64,000 bases of DNA, from contig JADJTX010000025.1 in the NCBI GenBank assembly GCA_016710985.1, positions 1 through 64,000 on the forward strand, given 5' to 3'. Each line of letters starts with the position of its first letter. The first letter of the stretch is position 1. Positions 32,401-42,784 of the stretch are shown one piece after another. The notes beneath the pieces were generated by a model. It saw only the letters and a program-made list of their open reading frames with translations. It was not told the origin of the DNA and made no database searches. A program made the translations under genes and the position numbers. This DNA is from Ignavibacteria bacterium (GTDB lineage: Bacteria > Bacteroidota > Ignavibacteria > Tepidaquicellales > Tepidaquicellaceae).

Positions 32401-34115
32401 ACAGAAAAAACACCGGAAGCTTCAGTTTGTTAGGGAATGTTCCGGTGATTTTAGATTTTTCAGATGACAGCCCGGACAGTCTGGAGAGGATTCAGAAATT
32501 AGCAGACAGAAAAGTTGATCTTAATGCCGTTGCGAAAAATTTTCAGCTCCGTGTTTTTCAGCAGCTGCTTCCCTATACGGAAAATCTGGCAGGAATACTT
32601 GAAGGTAAAATAAGCCTTCTCGGTACATCACAGAAGCCTGTGCTGACCGGCAAAATGGATGTGAATAACGGAAAGGTTTTCGTCACTCTCACAAAAATGA
32701 ATTACGGTTTCTTTGTAAATCTTTCAACTGATAATGAAAAGCTCCTGATCAATAATTCAAGGATCTTTGTACCGTCAGAGAAATCAAGATTTATTTCATC
32801 ATCGGGATATATTGATTTTACCGGTTTAACTTTGAATGATCTCATGCTGCAAATGTCAGGAGACGTGAAGGCATTTGATAAGGACAACGGAGATACACAG
32901 CTCGGTATTTCGGGGGATCTGTGGGTAGGCAGTGGGAGACAGAAGCTTACATTAAGAGGAAATTCAGAAAGGTTTGAGCTCAAAGGCAATCTGATTCTTG
33001 TCAAAGGTAACGTCGTTTTTAATCCGTTTGTTCAGGAGGCATACAATATTTACACAGATGATTTTAACTACGGGGTACTTGTTGATTCATTAAATGACGG
33101 AGTTACTGTAAAGAAAAAAATAATAAGGACAAACACGGACAGTGTTGTGATTGTCAAAGGCCAGAAGTTAAATCCTTTTGAAAAGGCAATGTACATACAC
33201 TACAATAAAGACCTTAAGAAGGAAGCAAAAAAAAGCGGCGGTAAGTTTTTTTATGACATAATTGTTTCGACTTCAGGAAACGTATTCCTGAAGTTTATTG
33301 TAAATGAAAAATCACAGCAGGAATTTTTTGGCGAGATCAGGACAGAAGATCTTAACATATATAATTACGTGGATTATTCCATGATGGGAAGAGGCACAAT
33401 AAGACTCGGAGATAACTGTTATTACAAATTTTTCAGAAAGTTTGATGCAACGGGAAGCGCAACATTCTTAGGACCCATTACTAACCCGCAGCTTAATATC
33501 ACTGCAGAGTACAAAGGTTATACATCAACAGGGACTACCGGAAACGCGGAGCAGAATCTGGAAGATGTAGTCATAGATTTAAAGGTAACCGGCAATGCCA
33601 GCAGTCCTGTTCTGACCATATCCATCGACCGGAACGGAGCTAAGGAAACCGGAAGTGATGCAACCAGTGACGCCATTTCTTTTCTTTTATTTGGAAAATT
33701 TTCAGATCAATTGTCCTTTGGCGAGAGTTCAAGCTTCGGAGCAACCGTTGGAACAAATTATTTATCCAGCTATGTTTCGTCTTCCCTAGAGGATATCTTT
33801 CCGTGGTTAATAAATACAAATTTCAATTATGTTGACAGCAAAGACGGCAATGTAGCTCAGAATACAGATGTGAGGTTTACCGCTGCCGTAGGCGATGCCA
33901 TAATCAGATTCGGAGGACAGATCTTCAGAGGACTTGCAAACACGGATATTGTCGTGGACTATCCTCTGAATAAAATTTTAAAATTAAGCTCACTGTCCAG
34001 CAATCCTATATTCAGATTCGAAAGAGTATATGATCCGTTTTACTCTGATGCCGATGTCACAAATACAAACGGAACAAGAGTCGGCGGAATGTTTTATTAT
34101 AAAATTAAATTTTAA
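29495..34115 (+). CDS. TamB/AsmA-like envelope biogenesis protein (frameshifted)
   Basis: The N-terminal hydrophobic helix (LLGRIFKF...CIVMLIIGLFIF) is an inner-membrane anchor. It is followed by >1400 residues of repetitive beta structure and a C-terminal TamB (DUF490) domain (DAISFLLFGKFSDQLSF...VVDYPLNK...FYYKIKF). TamB-like proteins form lipid-conducting bridges between the two membranes. The frame ends at 31374 and resumes at 31371. Adding one A to the A5 run at 31359-31363 reads IKKISMKTDFVDLS through the join, so this is one protein of ~1540 residues. The first ATG in frame (29602) falls inside the membrane helix. A TTG at 29495 plus one A in the A6 run at 29508-29513 would give a normal N-terminus; that upstream start is inference. 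It immediately follows hldC. Confidence 0.8.
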
Positions 34116-36240
34116 TACCATCAAACTTAAACCTGAAATATTAGCTTTCCTTACAAGAAATAAAGACACATCTTTTAAGGCAAATTCAATTTCAAAGAAG
34201 CTCAGATTAAGACCAAACCAGTTTGAAACTCTCAAGAAGGAGTTAGGTGAGTTAGTCAAAGAAAATAAAATATCCAAAGAGAAAAAATATTATTCAATTA
34301 ATTTGATCAGTTTGAAAGACACACACACAGGTGATATAGATTTCGGTAAAGACGGAAGGATTGTCGTTATAGATTCAAAATCCGGGCAGCATATTAACAT
34401 AATCAGAAACAAAGAAGCAAATTCTTTCAGGCTGAATGTTGGTGACAAGATTGAATATAAACCGGTAAAAACATCCGCAGGAAAAGGGGAGTTAGAAGCT
34501 GAAATAATACGTGTAACGAATACAGGGAAAAAATTTGTGAGCGGCAGATTTGAGAATCATCAGAGTTATGGTCTGGTCTTTCCGGATTCCCGTGAGATAA
34601 AAAAAGAAATTATAATTTCTCCCGATGACTTCTTCAGGGCAATAGATGGTGATAAAGTATATATTGAGATATTGAATCCGGGCGAATCGAAAGATGAGAA
34701 TTCTGATCTGAGGGGAAAAATAATAGAAGTCCTTGGAAAATCAGGTGACCGTGGCGCTGAGGAAAAATCAATAATGAGAAAGTTTAATCTTGAGAAAACA
34801 TTTCCTAAGGATGTTGAACGTGAAGCTAAATCGATAGAATTAAATTATGATCTTAAAGACAGAGTTGATTTAAGGGACAGGAATATTTTTACGATTGACC
34901 CTGAAGATGCAAAGGACTTTGACGATGCTGTTTCAGTAGAGGAAAATGAGGACGGTACTTATATTCTTGGTGTGCATATAGCCGATGTCTCACATTATGT
35001 AACAGAGAATTCACCAATAGACAAAGAAGCTTTCAGAAGAGCAACCAGCGTTTATTTAGTGAAGAATGTGATCCCTATGCTTCCGGAAAAGCTATCTAAT
35101 AATGTATGTTCTCTTAAGCCAAATGAAGACAGTCTTACTTTTTCAATATTCATTACACTTTCAAAGAGATTTGCGCTAAAGAGTTTTGAGATTAAGAAAA
35201 GCATTATCAACAGCAAGAGAAGGTTTACTTATGAAGAAGCTCAGACGATAATAGAAACAAAGAAAGGAGACTTTTCAAAAGAGCTTTTATTAATGCACAA
35301 GATGAGTAAATCTATTACACTGACGCGTCTTAAGGAAGAAAGCCTGGACTTTGATTCCAGTGAGGTCAGGTTTACATTTTTGAAAAACGGTGAAGTAGAT
35401 GATATTATAGTAAAGAACAGACTCGATTCGATGCGGCTGATAGAGGAATTCATGCTTCTTGCAAATAAATGCGCGACTCTTTTTGTCAAAGATATTTCGA
35501 AAGAAAACAAAATGTATTATCCGTTCATTTATCGTGTACATGATATTCCGAATAAGGATAAGATGAAAGAGCTTTCAGAATTTGTAAAACAATTCGGGTA
35601 CAATATAAACATTGACGACAAAAATTCTTTAAGAAAGCTCTTAAAAGAGATCGAAGGCAAGCCGGAAGAGTTCATTATTAATAACCTTCTTATCCGTTCG
35701 ATGGCAAAGGCAATTTACACAACCAAAAATATAGGACATTACGGACTGGGTTTCAAGGATTATACACACTTCACTTCACCGATAAGGCGTTACCCGGATC
35801 TTGTTGTTCACAGAATTTTACATGATTACATAAAAAGCGGGGAAGAAATTCTACAAAATATAGAACATTACAAAAAAATACTTCCGGAAGTCTGCAAGCA
35901 CAGTTCCATAATGGAGCAAAATGCTGAGCAGGCAGAAAGAGAATCCATTAAGCTGATGCAGGGTGAATATATCGGCAAGCACATCGGTGATGAGTATGAA
36001 GGGATTGTATCAGGGATAGTTCAGTTCGGAATGTTTGTAGAAATCATGGATATACTTGTTGAAGGAATGGTGAGATTCAGGGATATCGAAGATGACTATT
36101 ACGAGTATGATGAGAAGAAGCACATTGCCGTTGGAAGACGGAAGCATAAGGTATTCCGCGCCGGGCAGAAAGTAAGGATTAAAGTTATTCGCGTAAACAA
36201 GGAAAGCAAAAAGATAGATTTTGCTTTGATAACGAAATAG
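34030..36240 (+). CDS. rnr: Ribonuclease R (RNase II/R family 3'-5' exoribonuclease)
   Basis: This ~736-residue protein has an N-terminal winged-helix/cold-shock-like region, the RNB catalytic domain with the metal-binding DPEDAKDFDDA motif and HIADVSHYV, the conserved HFTSPIRRYPDL segment, and a C-terminal S1 domain (EGIVSGIVQFGMFVEI) with a basic end. It degrades structured RNA processively. The first ATG (34030) overlaps the TamB-like gene by 86 bases; ATGs at 34048 and 34054 are alternatives, and no ATG occurs later before the conserved region. Overlap with tamB suggests co-transcription with the heptose genes. Confidence 0.92.
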   Translation: MIRFTLMPMSQIQTEQESAECFIIKLNFNTIKLKPEILAFLTRNKDTSFKANSISKKLRLRPNQFETLKKELGELVKENKISKEKKYYSINLISLKDTHTGDIDFGKDGRIVVIDSKSGQHINIIRNKEANSFRLNVGDKIEYKPVKTSAGKGELEAEIIRVTNTGKKFVSGRFENHQSYGLVFPDSREIKKEIIISPDDFFRAIDGDKVYIEILNPGESKDENSDLRGKIIEVLGKSGDRGAEEKSIMRKFNLEKTFPKDVEREAKSIELNYDLKDRVDLRDRNIFTIDPEDAKDFDDAVSVEENEDGTYILGVHIADVSHYVTENSPIDKEAFRRATSVYLVKNVIPMLPEKLSNNVCSLKPNEDSLTFSIFITLSKRFALKSFEIKKSIINSKRRFTYEEAQTIIETKKGDFSKELLLMHKMSKSITLTRLKEESLDFDSSEVRFTFLKNGEVDDIIVKNRLDSMRLIEEFMLLANKCATLFVKDISKENKMYYPFIYRVHDIPNKDKMKELSEFVKQFGYNINIDDKNSLRKLLKEIEGKPEEFIINNLLIRSMAKAIYTTKNIGHYGLGFKDYTHFTSPIRRYPDLVVHRILHDYIKSGEEILQNIEHYKKILPEVCKHSSIMEQNAEQAERESIKLMQGEYIGKHIGDEYEGIVSGIVQFGMFVEIMDILVEGMVRFRDIEDDYYEYDEKKHIAVGRRKHKVFRAGQKVRIKVIRVNKESKKIDFALITK

Positions 36241-36300
36241 GTTTCACTGGTTCCGGTTGTTCTTTCCTGATTTTAAAACCTATTGCATATTATATATAAA

Positions 36301-36335
36301 CGAGGGTTGAAATAGTATCAACCCTCGTCTTATTT
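36301..36335. terminator. Intrinsic bidirectional terminator
   Basis: A perfect 10-bp stem, CGAGGGTTGA (36301-36310) with TCAACCCTCG (36318-36327), encloses a 7-base loop and is flanked by T-rich and A-rich sequence. It lies between the convergent RNase R gene and the minus-strand gene ending at 36355. Confidence 0.85.
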
Positions 36336-36354
36336 ATAATTATAAATTAAAAAA

Positions 36355-37992
36355 TTATGGCCGTTTGCGTTCTACAAACAAAGAGACGTTATTATAATCA
36401 TATAACACATCTGTTAATGTTACTAAATTATCACAATTTAAATCTGTCGCAACATATCCTGATACAAAAGATGTTGCATCGTTAAATACTGCAATCAGAT
36501 CTGTCAGATCAACAATTCCGTTTTGATTTACATCGCCGGTGTACAGCGAGTAATTACTTCCAACTAAAACCTCATTGTTTCCATAAGCTTGTGAAGCTGA
36601 GGTAGTGAAGTTGTAAGATAAAGCTCCTGCAGTAAAACCTGCTGTAACCGAACTCCATGTTTCAATAGAGTTTCTGTGTCTGACAACGATGTAATAAGGT
36701 GTTGCATCAGATGCATTGGAGAAAGCAATATTTTGAGAAGTGCCCAGTCCGCCGGTACCGCTTGCAGTTTCAATAATACTGTAAGGAGAGGCAGAACTTC
36801 TAAGCTCTACACTGATTGCATCGGTTGAACTACATGCTTCAAAATTAATTGTTAATATTAAATTGGAAGGAGTTGATGAAGCTGACATTCTGGCAATTAC
36901 ACCGGCATTGCCTACAGCCCATCCGCTGACACAACCGCTTCCCGTAAGATCTATATCCTGGAATACGGCACCTGCTTGTACATACTGTAACCCTGCAGGC
37001 CATGTTGCTCCCTGATCCTGTGACCTGTAAACTGTTGTACCACTTCTGATCGCCCACCAGTCTATACCGTTACCTTCCAGTCCATCTAAATTTCCGGTAG
37101 TGCCCGGATATGTTGCAGTTTGAGAATAAGTTGATCCCCCGTCGATTGTTTTGACAAGCGGAGTAGCTGCTGCACTTCCTCCTGCCAGTCCTTCAGTAGT
37201 ACTGTTAAAATGAAGAGCATATGTATTAAGAGTTCCTGTTGTGGCACCACTGCTCCAGGTAAGTCCAAGATCCGTTGAATGATAAACTCTTGTAGTGTTT
37301 GTTCCGAACCATATGTGTGTACCGATTATAAGGAATGAATTATTCCATCCGGCTTCGGCACCGACTTGAACTGGCTCCGTTGCCATTCTTGCCCACGTAA
37401 CACCGCCATCTATAGTTTTTAGGATTGTCCATTTACCGCCTACAGGGTCTCCCATTGCATACCCTTCAGTGGCGCTTATCATTTGAATGGCATCGATGAA
37501 TCCGCCGGCTTGTGTAAATACCTGTGTCCATGTTACTCCGCCATTTATTGTTCTGTAAATAAATGTTGCACCGGGAGAAGTGGTTACGAATGCTGTAGAT
37601 GCATCCAAAGCATTTACATTATAAATATCACCCGTAATAATTCCGGGAGTCGAATTTCCATCGGTCCATGCAGCACCTCCATTTACTGTCTTTCTTACTG
37701 TAGCTGTTACTCCGGCAGCCCATCCCACCTGATCGGACGCAGCTGATACACTGAAAAACTGATTTGCAGTCCCGGAAGTTTGAGCTGACCAGGAATAAGT
37801 ACATGCTGCATCAATTTGAAGTGGCTGACTTACTGATAAGATATCTGAATTTGACCGGGAATTAGTTTGTGCTGAAGACCGGTCTATATTACCCGGATAA
37901 TCATTTATTGCAGATCCTAAAAAAAATATTGAAAACAGGAATACCGGCAATAAGAAAATCAATAATTTTGATTTCATTTTTATTCTCCTCAA
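36355..37992 (-). CDS. Secreted Ycf48/BNR-repeat propeller protein with HRN/dockerin-like tail
   Basis: This 545-residue protein has a signal peptide (LLIFLLPVFLFSIFFLGSA). Its propeller blades (~70-380) carry repeated V-x-x-T-x-x-GG-x-x-W motifs (RKTVNGGAAW, YRTINGGVTW, LKTIDGGVTW, YHSTDLGLTW) and GWA-x-G elements typical of Ycf48-like/BNR proteins often exported by Bacteroidota. The tail (~385-545) has HRNSIETWS, two dockerin-like loops (TGDVNQNG and TDLNCDN) and a final RP. The alternative start at residue 5 (MKSK) gives an equally good signal peptide. A surface binding role is likely; no catalytic site is seen. Confidence 0.8.
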   Translation of the reverse strand: MRRIKMKSKLLIFLLPVFLFSIFFLGSAINDYPGNIDRSSAQTNSRSNSDILSVSQPLQIDAACTYSWSAQTSGTANQFFSVSAASDQVGWAAGVTATVRKTVNGGAAWTDGNSTPGIITGDIYNVNALDASTAFVTTSPGATFIYRTINGGVTWTQVFTQAGGFIDAIQMISATEGYAMGDPVGGKWTILKTIDGGVTWARMATEPVQVGAEAGWNNSFLIIGTHIWFGTNTTRVYHSTDLGLTWSSGATTGTLNTYALHFNSTTEGLAGGSAAATPLVKTIDGGSTYSQTATYPGTTGNLDGLEGNGIDWWAIRSGTTVYRSQDQGATWPAGLQYVQAGAVFQDIDLTGSGCVSGWAVGNAGVIARMSASSTPSNLILTINFEACSSTDAISVELRSSASPYSIIETASGTGGLGTSQNIAFSNASDATPYYIVVRHRNSIETWSSVTAGFTAGALSYNFTTSASQAYGNNEVLVGSNYSLYTGDVNQNGIVDLTDLIAVFNDATSFVSGYVATDLNCDNLVTLTDVLYDYNNVSLFVERKRP

Positions 37993-38729
37993 TTTAAGGG
38001 TTGTTAAAAAGTTGTTTGATTAATGTATTGATTAAGAATCTATATGTCAAGAACAAAATCAGGCTTCCCTTAAAAAGATCCATTGCTGTCCAAAATGTTT
38101 TTTAAAATTAAATAAGATTAGGATTCAATCTGTTTTGATAATATTTTTTGAATAATATCGAGTCTTTTTTAAATCAACCCCTAAATCCATCACAATTTTA
38201 TACTTATGCTGTCCAAAAAAAAATTTATGCTAATTATATATAAAAATTAGTGATAATATTTTTTAATTCGTGATTATTCGTGAAATTCGTGGCAAACTTT
38301 TTCTTTATTTTGGACAGATGTGAAAAAGATCCAAAAAGATGCCGGGATTGAAAACGAGTTGCTTCTAATGAAGCTCTTTTATTTGTTGCCATGATTTCTT
38401 TAAATTTAATTTTTTAAAAGTTTAATCTTGCAAGTCTTACAAATCATAAAATCTTAAATCCTTAAGGAGGGACTTCGCAATATCGTTTGACCACACTGTC
38501 AAATACATTGGCATTCTCAGCACATATGACAAAGAAAACCTGTCTTAACTTATTGATAATTACAATCATAAACCCTGAGATCAAACCGTCACTACTTACC
38601 CTTAGGTCAATGAAGCTGTCAGCTGAAGAAGTTTTATTAATATAGTATAACAGTTCCATAGGCGTAGTGGAGGTATTCATCTGTAGTTACGATGAACACT
38701 TTTAATTCCGGAGTGAGCATATTTGTAAC
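37993..38729. other. Long gap without a confident gene
   Basis: AT-rich sequence lies upstream of the Ycf48-like gene and should contain its promoter. A TTCGTGATTATTCGTGAAATTCGTGG-like stretch near 38271-38296 is a degenerate periodic repeat. A 72-codon minus-strand frame (38462-38680) encodes a mildly hydrophobic sequence without a recognisable family and may be a gene remnant. No other features are supported. Confidence 0.4.
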
Positions 38730-39098
38730 TTAAGAACGCTTACTTTTAACTGAAGCAGCCTTACTTCTAACTGAAGCAGTCTTAATTTTAAATGAAGCTG
38801 ACTTACATTTAACTGAAGATCAGTTATTTTCATCTGATACCTGCTGACCTGCTCCAGTTATGTGTTCATCTGTTCCAATTATGTGTTCATCTGTTCCAAT
38901 TATTTGTTCATCTGTTCCAATTATTTGTTCATCTGTTCCAATTATTTGTTCATTGTTTCCGTTTACCTGTTCACCTTTAACAAATACTGAATCACCATGA
39001 GTATCTCTCTGTCGTCCTTTTATGGATATAAATAAATTGTTTACGAGTTTTGATATCTGTGTAATCGGAATCTGGAATATGTTAATCATTTTTGACAT
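38730..39098 (-). CDS. Heptapeptide-repeat ORF with an in-frame stop
   Basis: The first 92 codons (39098 to 38820) encode an amphipathic start (MSKMINIFQIPITQISKLV) and then five or more tandem TDEQIIG-type heptapeptides on a 21-bp DNA repeat. After the TGA at 38820-38822 the frame continues for 29 codons with a second heptapeptide series (ASVKSKA-type), also on a 21-bp period, until TAA at 38730-38732. The two repeat types differ in charge: acidic first, basic after the stop. The repeats could form a coiled or beta-solenoid rod, or could be non-coding minisatellite DNA. No homologue can be named with confidence. Confidence 0.4.
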
Positions 39099-39200
39099 GA
39101 TGTTGATAATCTGTATTTTCAGAAAGTTCTGCGAGGAGTATTTGAGGTGTTTATGAAAACATTTTGGTCAGCTCTTAAGAAGAGTACATTAAAAAATAAA

Positions 39201-39232
39201 AAAGAGGATTGAAATTATCTTCAATCCTCTTT
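39201..39232. terminator. Intrinsic terminator hairpin
   Basis: AAAGAGGATTGAA (39201-39213) pairs perfectly with TTCAATCCTCTTT (39220-39232) around a 6-base loop. It lies 26 bases downstream of the minus-strand beta-helix gene, with A-rich DNA (a U-tract on that strand) beyond it. Confidence 0.85.
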
Positions 39233-39257
39233 AGGGTAAAATGTATGAATTGTAATT

Positions 39258-41921
39258 TTATGGTCTTCTTACTTCGACAAAGATCGCACTGTTATTATAT
39301 GCAAACAACACATCCTCCAAAGTAGCAGCGTCATCACAGTTTAAATCTGTTACAACATACCCGGTGACAAACGCTCTTGAATCATTGAAAACTTCAATTA
39401 TATCAGAAAGGTCTACATTACCGTTCTGATTCACATCGCCTGTATATATAGAGTAGTCGCTTCCGACTAAGACCTCATTAGCTCCGAAAGCCTGCGAAGC
39501 AGCAGTTGTGAAATCGTATGTTAAAGCTCCGTCTTTGAACTTATCGTTACCCGATTTACTCCATGTCGCAATGGAATTCCTGTGTCTGACGACTATGTAA
39601 TAACCTACTCCATCAACCGGTTTTTCAAATCCAAATCCCTGCTGAATTCCCTGTCCGCCCAATCCTTTGTCTGAATCAAGAAGATTATAAGGAGGAAGTG
39701 ATTTTCTTATTTCAACACTAATAGTATCTGTTTCAGCACACGCTTCCAAATTGATTGTTAAAGATAAAGATTTTGAAGAGTTAGTTGTTGAATTTGCATC
39801 ACGAGGAGCTACTCTGGCCTGATATGCTCCAAGAGTCTGATCACTGTTTGTTCCGTCGAAAAATATCAGCATATTAAGCGCCGGTGATCCTGCATAGAAG
39901 TTATTCGAATCCGATGTAAGAGCATAATTATTAAGAGGGGTAGAACTTCTGCGGAAGGCAACAGTATTTCCGCTGGTTGTACCCGGAGAAGAGATATTAA
40001 CTATGTTGTTAAAGCGCATGTCTAATGCTCCGGTTGTAGCAGTTGCATTTGCAGCTGCAAACACTCCTGAAGAGCCAAAGGTAACACCGCCGGCTGCTGT
40101 CAGATGTATTGAATTATAATATAATCCTGTTGAGGTGTTTACCGATACATTGGTGACATTAATACCCAGTACTGCATTTGCATTTCCTGAGTTAGCTGCT
40201 TTCAGGTCAGTGATGACGTTATTGAATACCTGATTGCTTGTTCCGCCTGAAACCCAGCATCCTATGGTTGTGCCATTAGAACCGGTATTTCTAAGGTCAA
40301 AAATTTTATTGCGATGTATCTGAGTTAAAGTACCAGTAGAATTCCATATTCCGATAGTGCCTCCACCGGTTGTGTTACCTGTAATGTTTCCGGTTATATT
40401 AGAGAGACCGTATATGGAGTTTCCACGAAAATCTTTTGTTGAGAGCGCATCACTTGTAGTTCTCATGCCGGCAACGATGGTGGTTGTTGATGAATTTGAT
40501 CCGCCGATGGAAAGATTATAAAACATGTTATTATAAATGTTTTCAACAGCCGGATCCAAATCACTGTTACGGTAACCGTAAACGGCACAAAGTGCCGTTC
40601 CTGATGAGTTTGGCATTGAATTGTTATACACTTCATTGAATTCACAATCAGTGCGGCCATTTGCCGTATTAATACAAATCAAAGTCCCGCTTGCACCGGT
40701 TTTTTGATTACCATAAACTTTGTTATCATAAATGTGAGCGAATACAACTGCACCGTCACATCCCAGAAGAGTACAAAATCCTGTTCCCGAATGAGAATTA
40801 TTACGAATAATATTATCATGAATATTTACAAAGTTAGTAGTACCTGTAGGGTCATGCATCAGTGCTTCGAAAGTTGTAGAATTTTGAAAAACCACACAAT
40901 TTTCAATAATGTTGTGATGAATGGCTACACTATCGCCGGTACCAAGTGCCCTTATTCCCCAGGTACCCTGAGATGTAGGATTGGTTGATACTGTTACCTG
41001 GTTATTACTGATCTCATAATCAGCCAGATTTGTTCCTGTCCCGGAAGACGTTACCATGATTCCTACAACTGATGAAGAGCCGCCTGTACCTGCACCTCCA
41101 TTAATAATATTATTCCGGATTCTCAAATTGCTCTGCCCTTCGCACCTTATTCCATGTGATAAACCTGCAGTCAGCTGGCTTCCGCCCCAGTTAGTAATAT
41201 TGTTCGGAGAAAATCCTGTCACACCAATAGCATTCCCAATATCCCTAATATTTGTAACAGACTTGGCGAATATTCCAATGTCTATATCGGATATTGAGTT
41301 ACCATATAACATGTTATTGCTGTTGAATCCGCCTGTGAATCCTCCGACTGTATCTGCGGCTACTACAACTCCCGCAAGGTTTTCATTTGCAATGTAAATG
41401 CCAATAGAATTTGTATTGATCTTCTGAAGTGTGACGGCGCAATTTCTTATTATATTGTTTTGGCTGCCGTCTGTAGCTGAAGCTCTGAGTAAAAAGTGAC
41501 CCCATTCCATCATAGCATTTCCGGTATTTGAAACAGGATCAAGCAAATCTATAGCATCGAAAGTTATGTAATCAGCTCCGGAAAATTTTAGTATTCCGTC
41601 CAGAGTAGCGGATGTCCCGGGAGCTGCAGTAATAAGCGGATTTGCTCCTGCTCCGCTTTTTTGAAATACGACCGGATTAGCAGAAGTCGCAGGATTTACT
41701 GTGAAAGCAATTACTAAATTAGAAGCAGTTTCCGTATGACCTGCTGCAACATTGAATGTTACTCCGCCACTCCCTACACCCAGTGTATCGAGGGCTGATA
41801 TGGCTGCCGATATTGAAGCAAAATCACCCGGAATGGATTTAGGACCGCTTAGTTGAGCATTAACATTAAGATTGATTCCAATTAAAATCAGGAATGCAAA
41901 AAGGAAAATTACTCTTTTCAT
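39258..41921 (-). CDS. Secreted right-handed parallel beta-helix protein with HRN/dockerin-like tail
   Basis: This 887-residue protein has a signal peptide (FLFAFLILIGINLNVNAQ). An N-terminal IPGDFASISAAISAL segment is typical of pectate-lyase-like beta-helix proteins. The long region ~60-690 is dense in N-I-I-x-N-x-x-V/I coils (NNIIRNCAV, IRNNIINGG, IHHNIIENC, IHDNIIRNN), the parallel beta-helix ladder. The tail has HRNSIATWS, two dockerin-like loops (TGDVNQNG and TDLNCDD) and a terminal RP. Polysaccharide binding or lysis is the usual role of the fold, but no catalytic residues can be assigned. A terminator hairpin lies just beyond the stop. Confidence 0.82.
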   Translation of the reverse strand: MKRVIFLFAFLILIGINLNVNAQLSGPKSIPGDFASISAAISALDTLGVGSGGVTFNVAAGHTETASNLVIAFTVNPATSANPVVFQKSGAGANPLITAAPGTSATLDGILKFSGADYITFDAIDLLDPVSNTGNAMMEWGHFLLRASATDGSQNNIIRNCAVTLQKINTNSIGIYIANENLAGVVVAADTVGGFTGGFNSNNMLYGNSISDIDIGIFAKSVTNIRDIGNAIGVTGFSPNNITNWGGSQLTAGLSHGIRCEGQSNLRIRNNIINGGAGTGGSSSVVGIMVTSSGTGTNLADYEISNNQVTVSTNPTSQGTWGIRALGTGDSVAIHHNIIENCVVFQNSTTFEALMHDPTGTTNFVNIHDNIIRNNSHSGTGFCTLLGCDGAVVFAHIYDNKVYGNQKTGASGTLICINTANGRTDCEFNEVYNNSMPNSSGTALCAVYGYRNSDLDPAVENIYNNMFYNLSIGGSNSSTTTIVAGMRTTSDALSTKDFRGNSIYGLSNITGNITGNTTGGGTIGIWNSTGTLTQIHRNKIFDLRNTGSNGTTIGCWVSGGTSNQVFNNVITDLKAANSGNANAVLGINVTNVSVNTSTGLYYNSIHLTAAGGVTFGSSGVFAAANATATTGALDMRFNNIVNISSPGTTSGNTVAFRRSSTPLNNYALTSDSNNFYAGSPALNMLIFFDGTNSDQTLGAYQARVAPRDANSTTNSSKSLSLTINLEACAETDTISVEIRKSLPPYNLLDSDKGLGGQGIQQGFGFEKPVDGVGYYIVVRHRNSIATWSKSGNDKFKDGALTYDFTTAASQAFGANEVLVGSDYSIYTGDVNQNGNVDLSDIIEVFNDSRAFVTGYVVTDLNCDDAATLEDVLFAYNNSAIFVEVRRP

Positions 41922-42149
41922 AATGATTTAAGTTTAGATTAAAAAAAGTTTTTTTAGGTGTAATTTAAAATAGAGTTTTGAATTAAAATAAACAGTAAAT
42001 TTTTTTGTTCAGTCATAAAATGTAATGGAATGGAAACAAAGCAGAAACAAATGAAACTAAAGATGAAAATTTAAAGAAATGTTATACTTCAGACTTTCAC
42101 ATAACAGAAAATACCAAAGCAGGGGATTTATCAGATGTTATTCAAGATA

Positions 42150-42693
42150 CTATTTATCAGTTTTTAAAAATTTCATAATTGTATTCCAGTTTCGGGTAGT
42201 GACTTTCCTGCCAAATTCTTTTTCGATAATAACCATCAGGTCAATTGTATTACTCTCCGGTGTAAGAGTAAGTACACTGCAAATATACTTATCAGTAACA
42301 CATAAAATCCGGAAATTTTTATCCGGAGATTCGTACGGGATCTTAAGTTTGCTGTTTAATTTATCCGTGAGAAAAGTCACATACAGCCTTGTTTCTTTAG
42401 TGACATTAATTCCTTTGAAGGGATCTGTATCTGCTAGCTCCTGCAGCTCTTTAACGGTTCGTATGATCACACTGATTTCAGTTCCAAAATTCTTTTTAAG
42501 ATTCTGTTCAATTTTTTTCTTCAACGTTCCCGGTACTCTGCTCCTTTGTCTCAAAAAGGACATTGCCGCTGGCGAGTATTGTTTTCACATTTTTAAATCC
42601 CATTGATTCGAATGTAAGCTTCAAAGCGTCCATCTTCACCGGCTTGTTTCCTCCTACGTTTATACCCCTAAGCAGCGCTGCATATTTACTCAT
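42150..42693 (-). CDS. DUF1697 family protein (frameshifted)
   Basis: The N-terminal part (from 42693) reads KYAALLRGINVGGN and ASGNVLFET, the diagnostic start of DUF1697 proteins, small cytosolic proteins of unknown function (~180 residues). That frame ends in a T7 run (42512-42518, A7 on the coding strand). Removing one A continues as VEEKIEQNLKKNFG into the second frame, which carries the rest of the domain (VIIRTVKEL, LYVTFLTDKL, W-N-T-I-MKFL) and ends at 42150. One protein of ~180 residues, the normal family length, is expected. It sits alone between secreted-protein genes. Confidence 0.82.
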
Positions 42694-42784
42694 GAAATAT
42701 TTCTCCTTTATTTAACAGTTTTGCATTTTATTCTTTTATAATTAGAATTAAAGAGAATCTTTATTCATAAAACCATGATCAAGT

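Noticed and set aside
38462..38680. 72-codon minus-strand ORF as a transposase fragment
   Set aside because: No catalytic motif or recognisable family could be seen, so it is only mentioned under the gap description.
38860..38965. 21-bp regularly repeated sequence that looks like a CRISPR array at first glance
   Set aside because: The repeats are directly adjacent with no spacers and stay in one reading frame; no cas gene is nearby.
42079..42606. 175-codon plus-strand ORF opposite the DUF1697 gene
   Set aside because: It is antisense to a recognisable conserved family and has no family features of its own; the DUF1697 reading explains the sequence.
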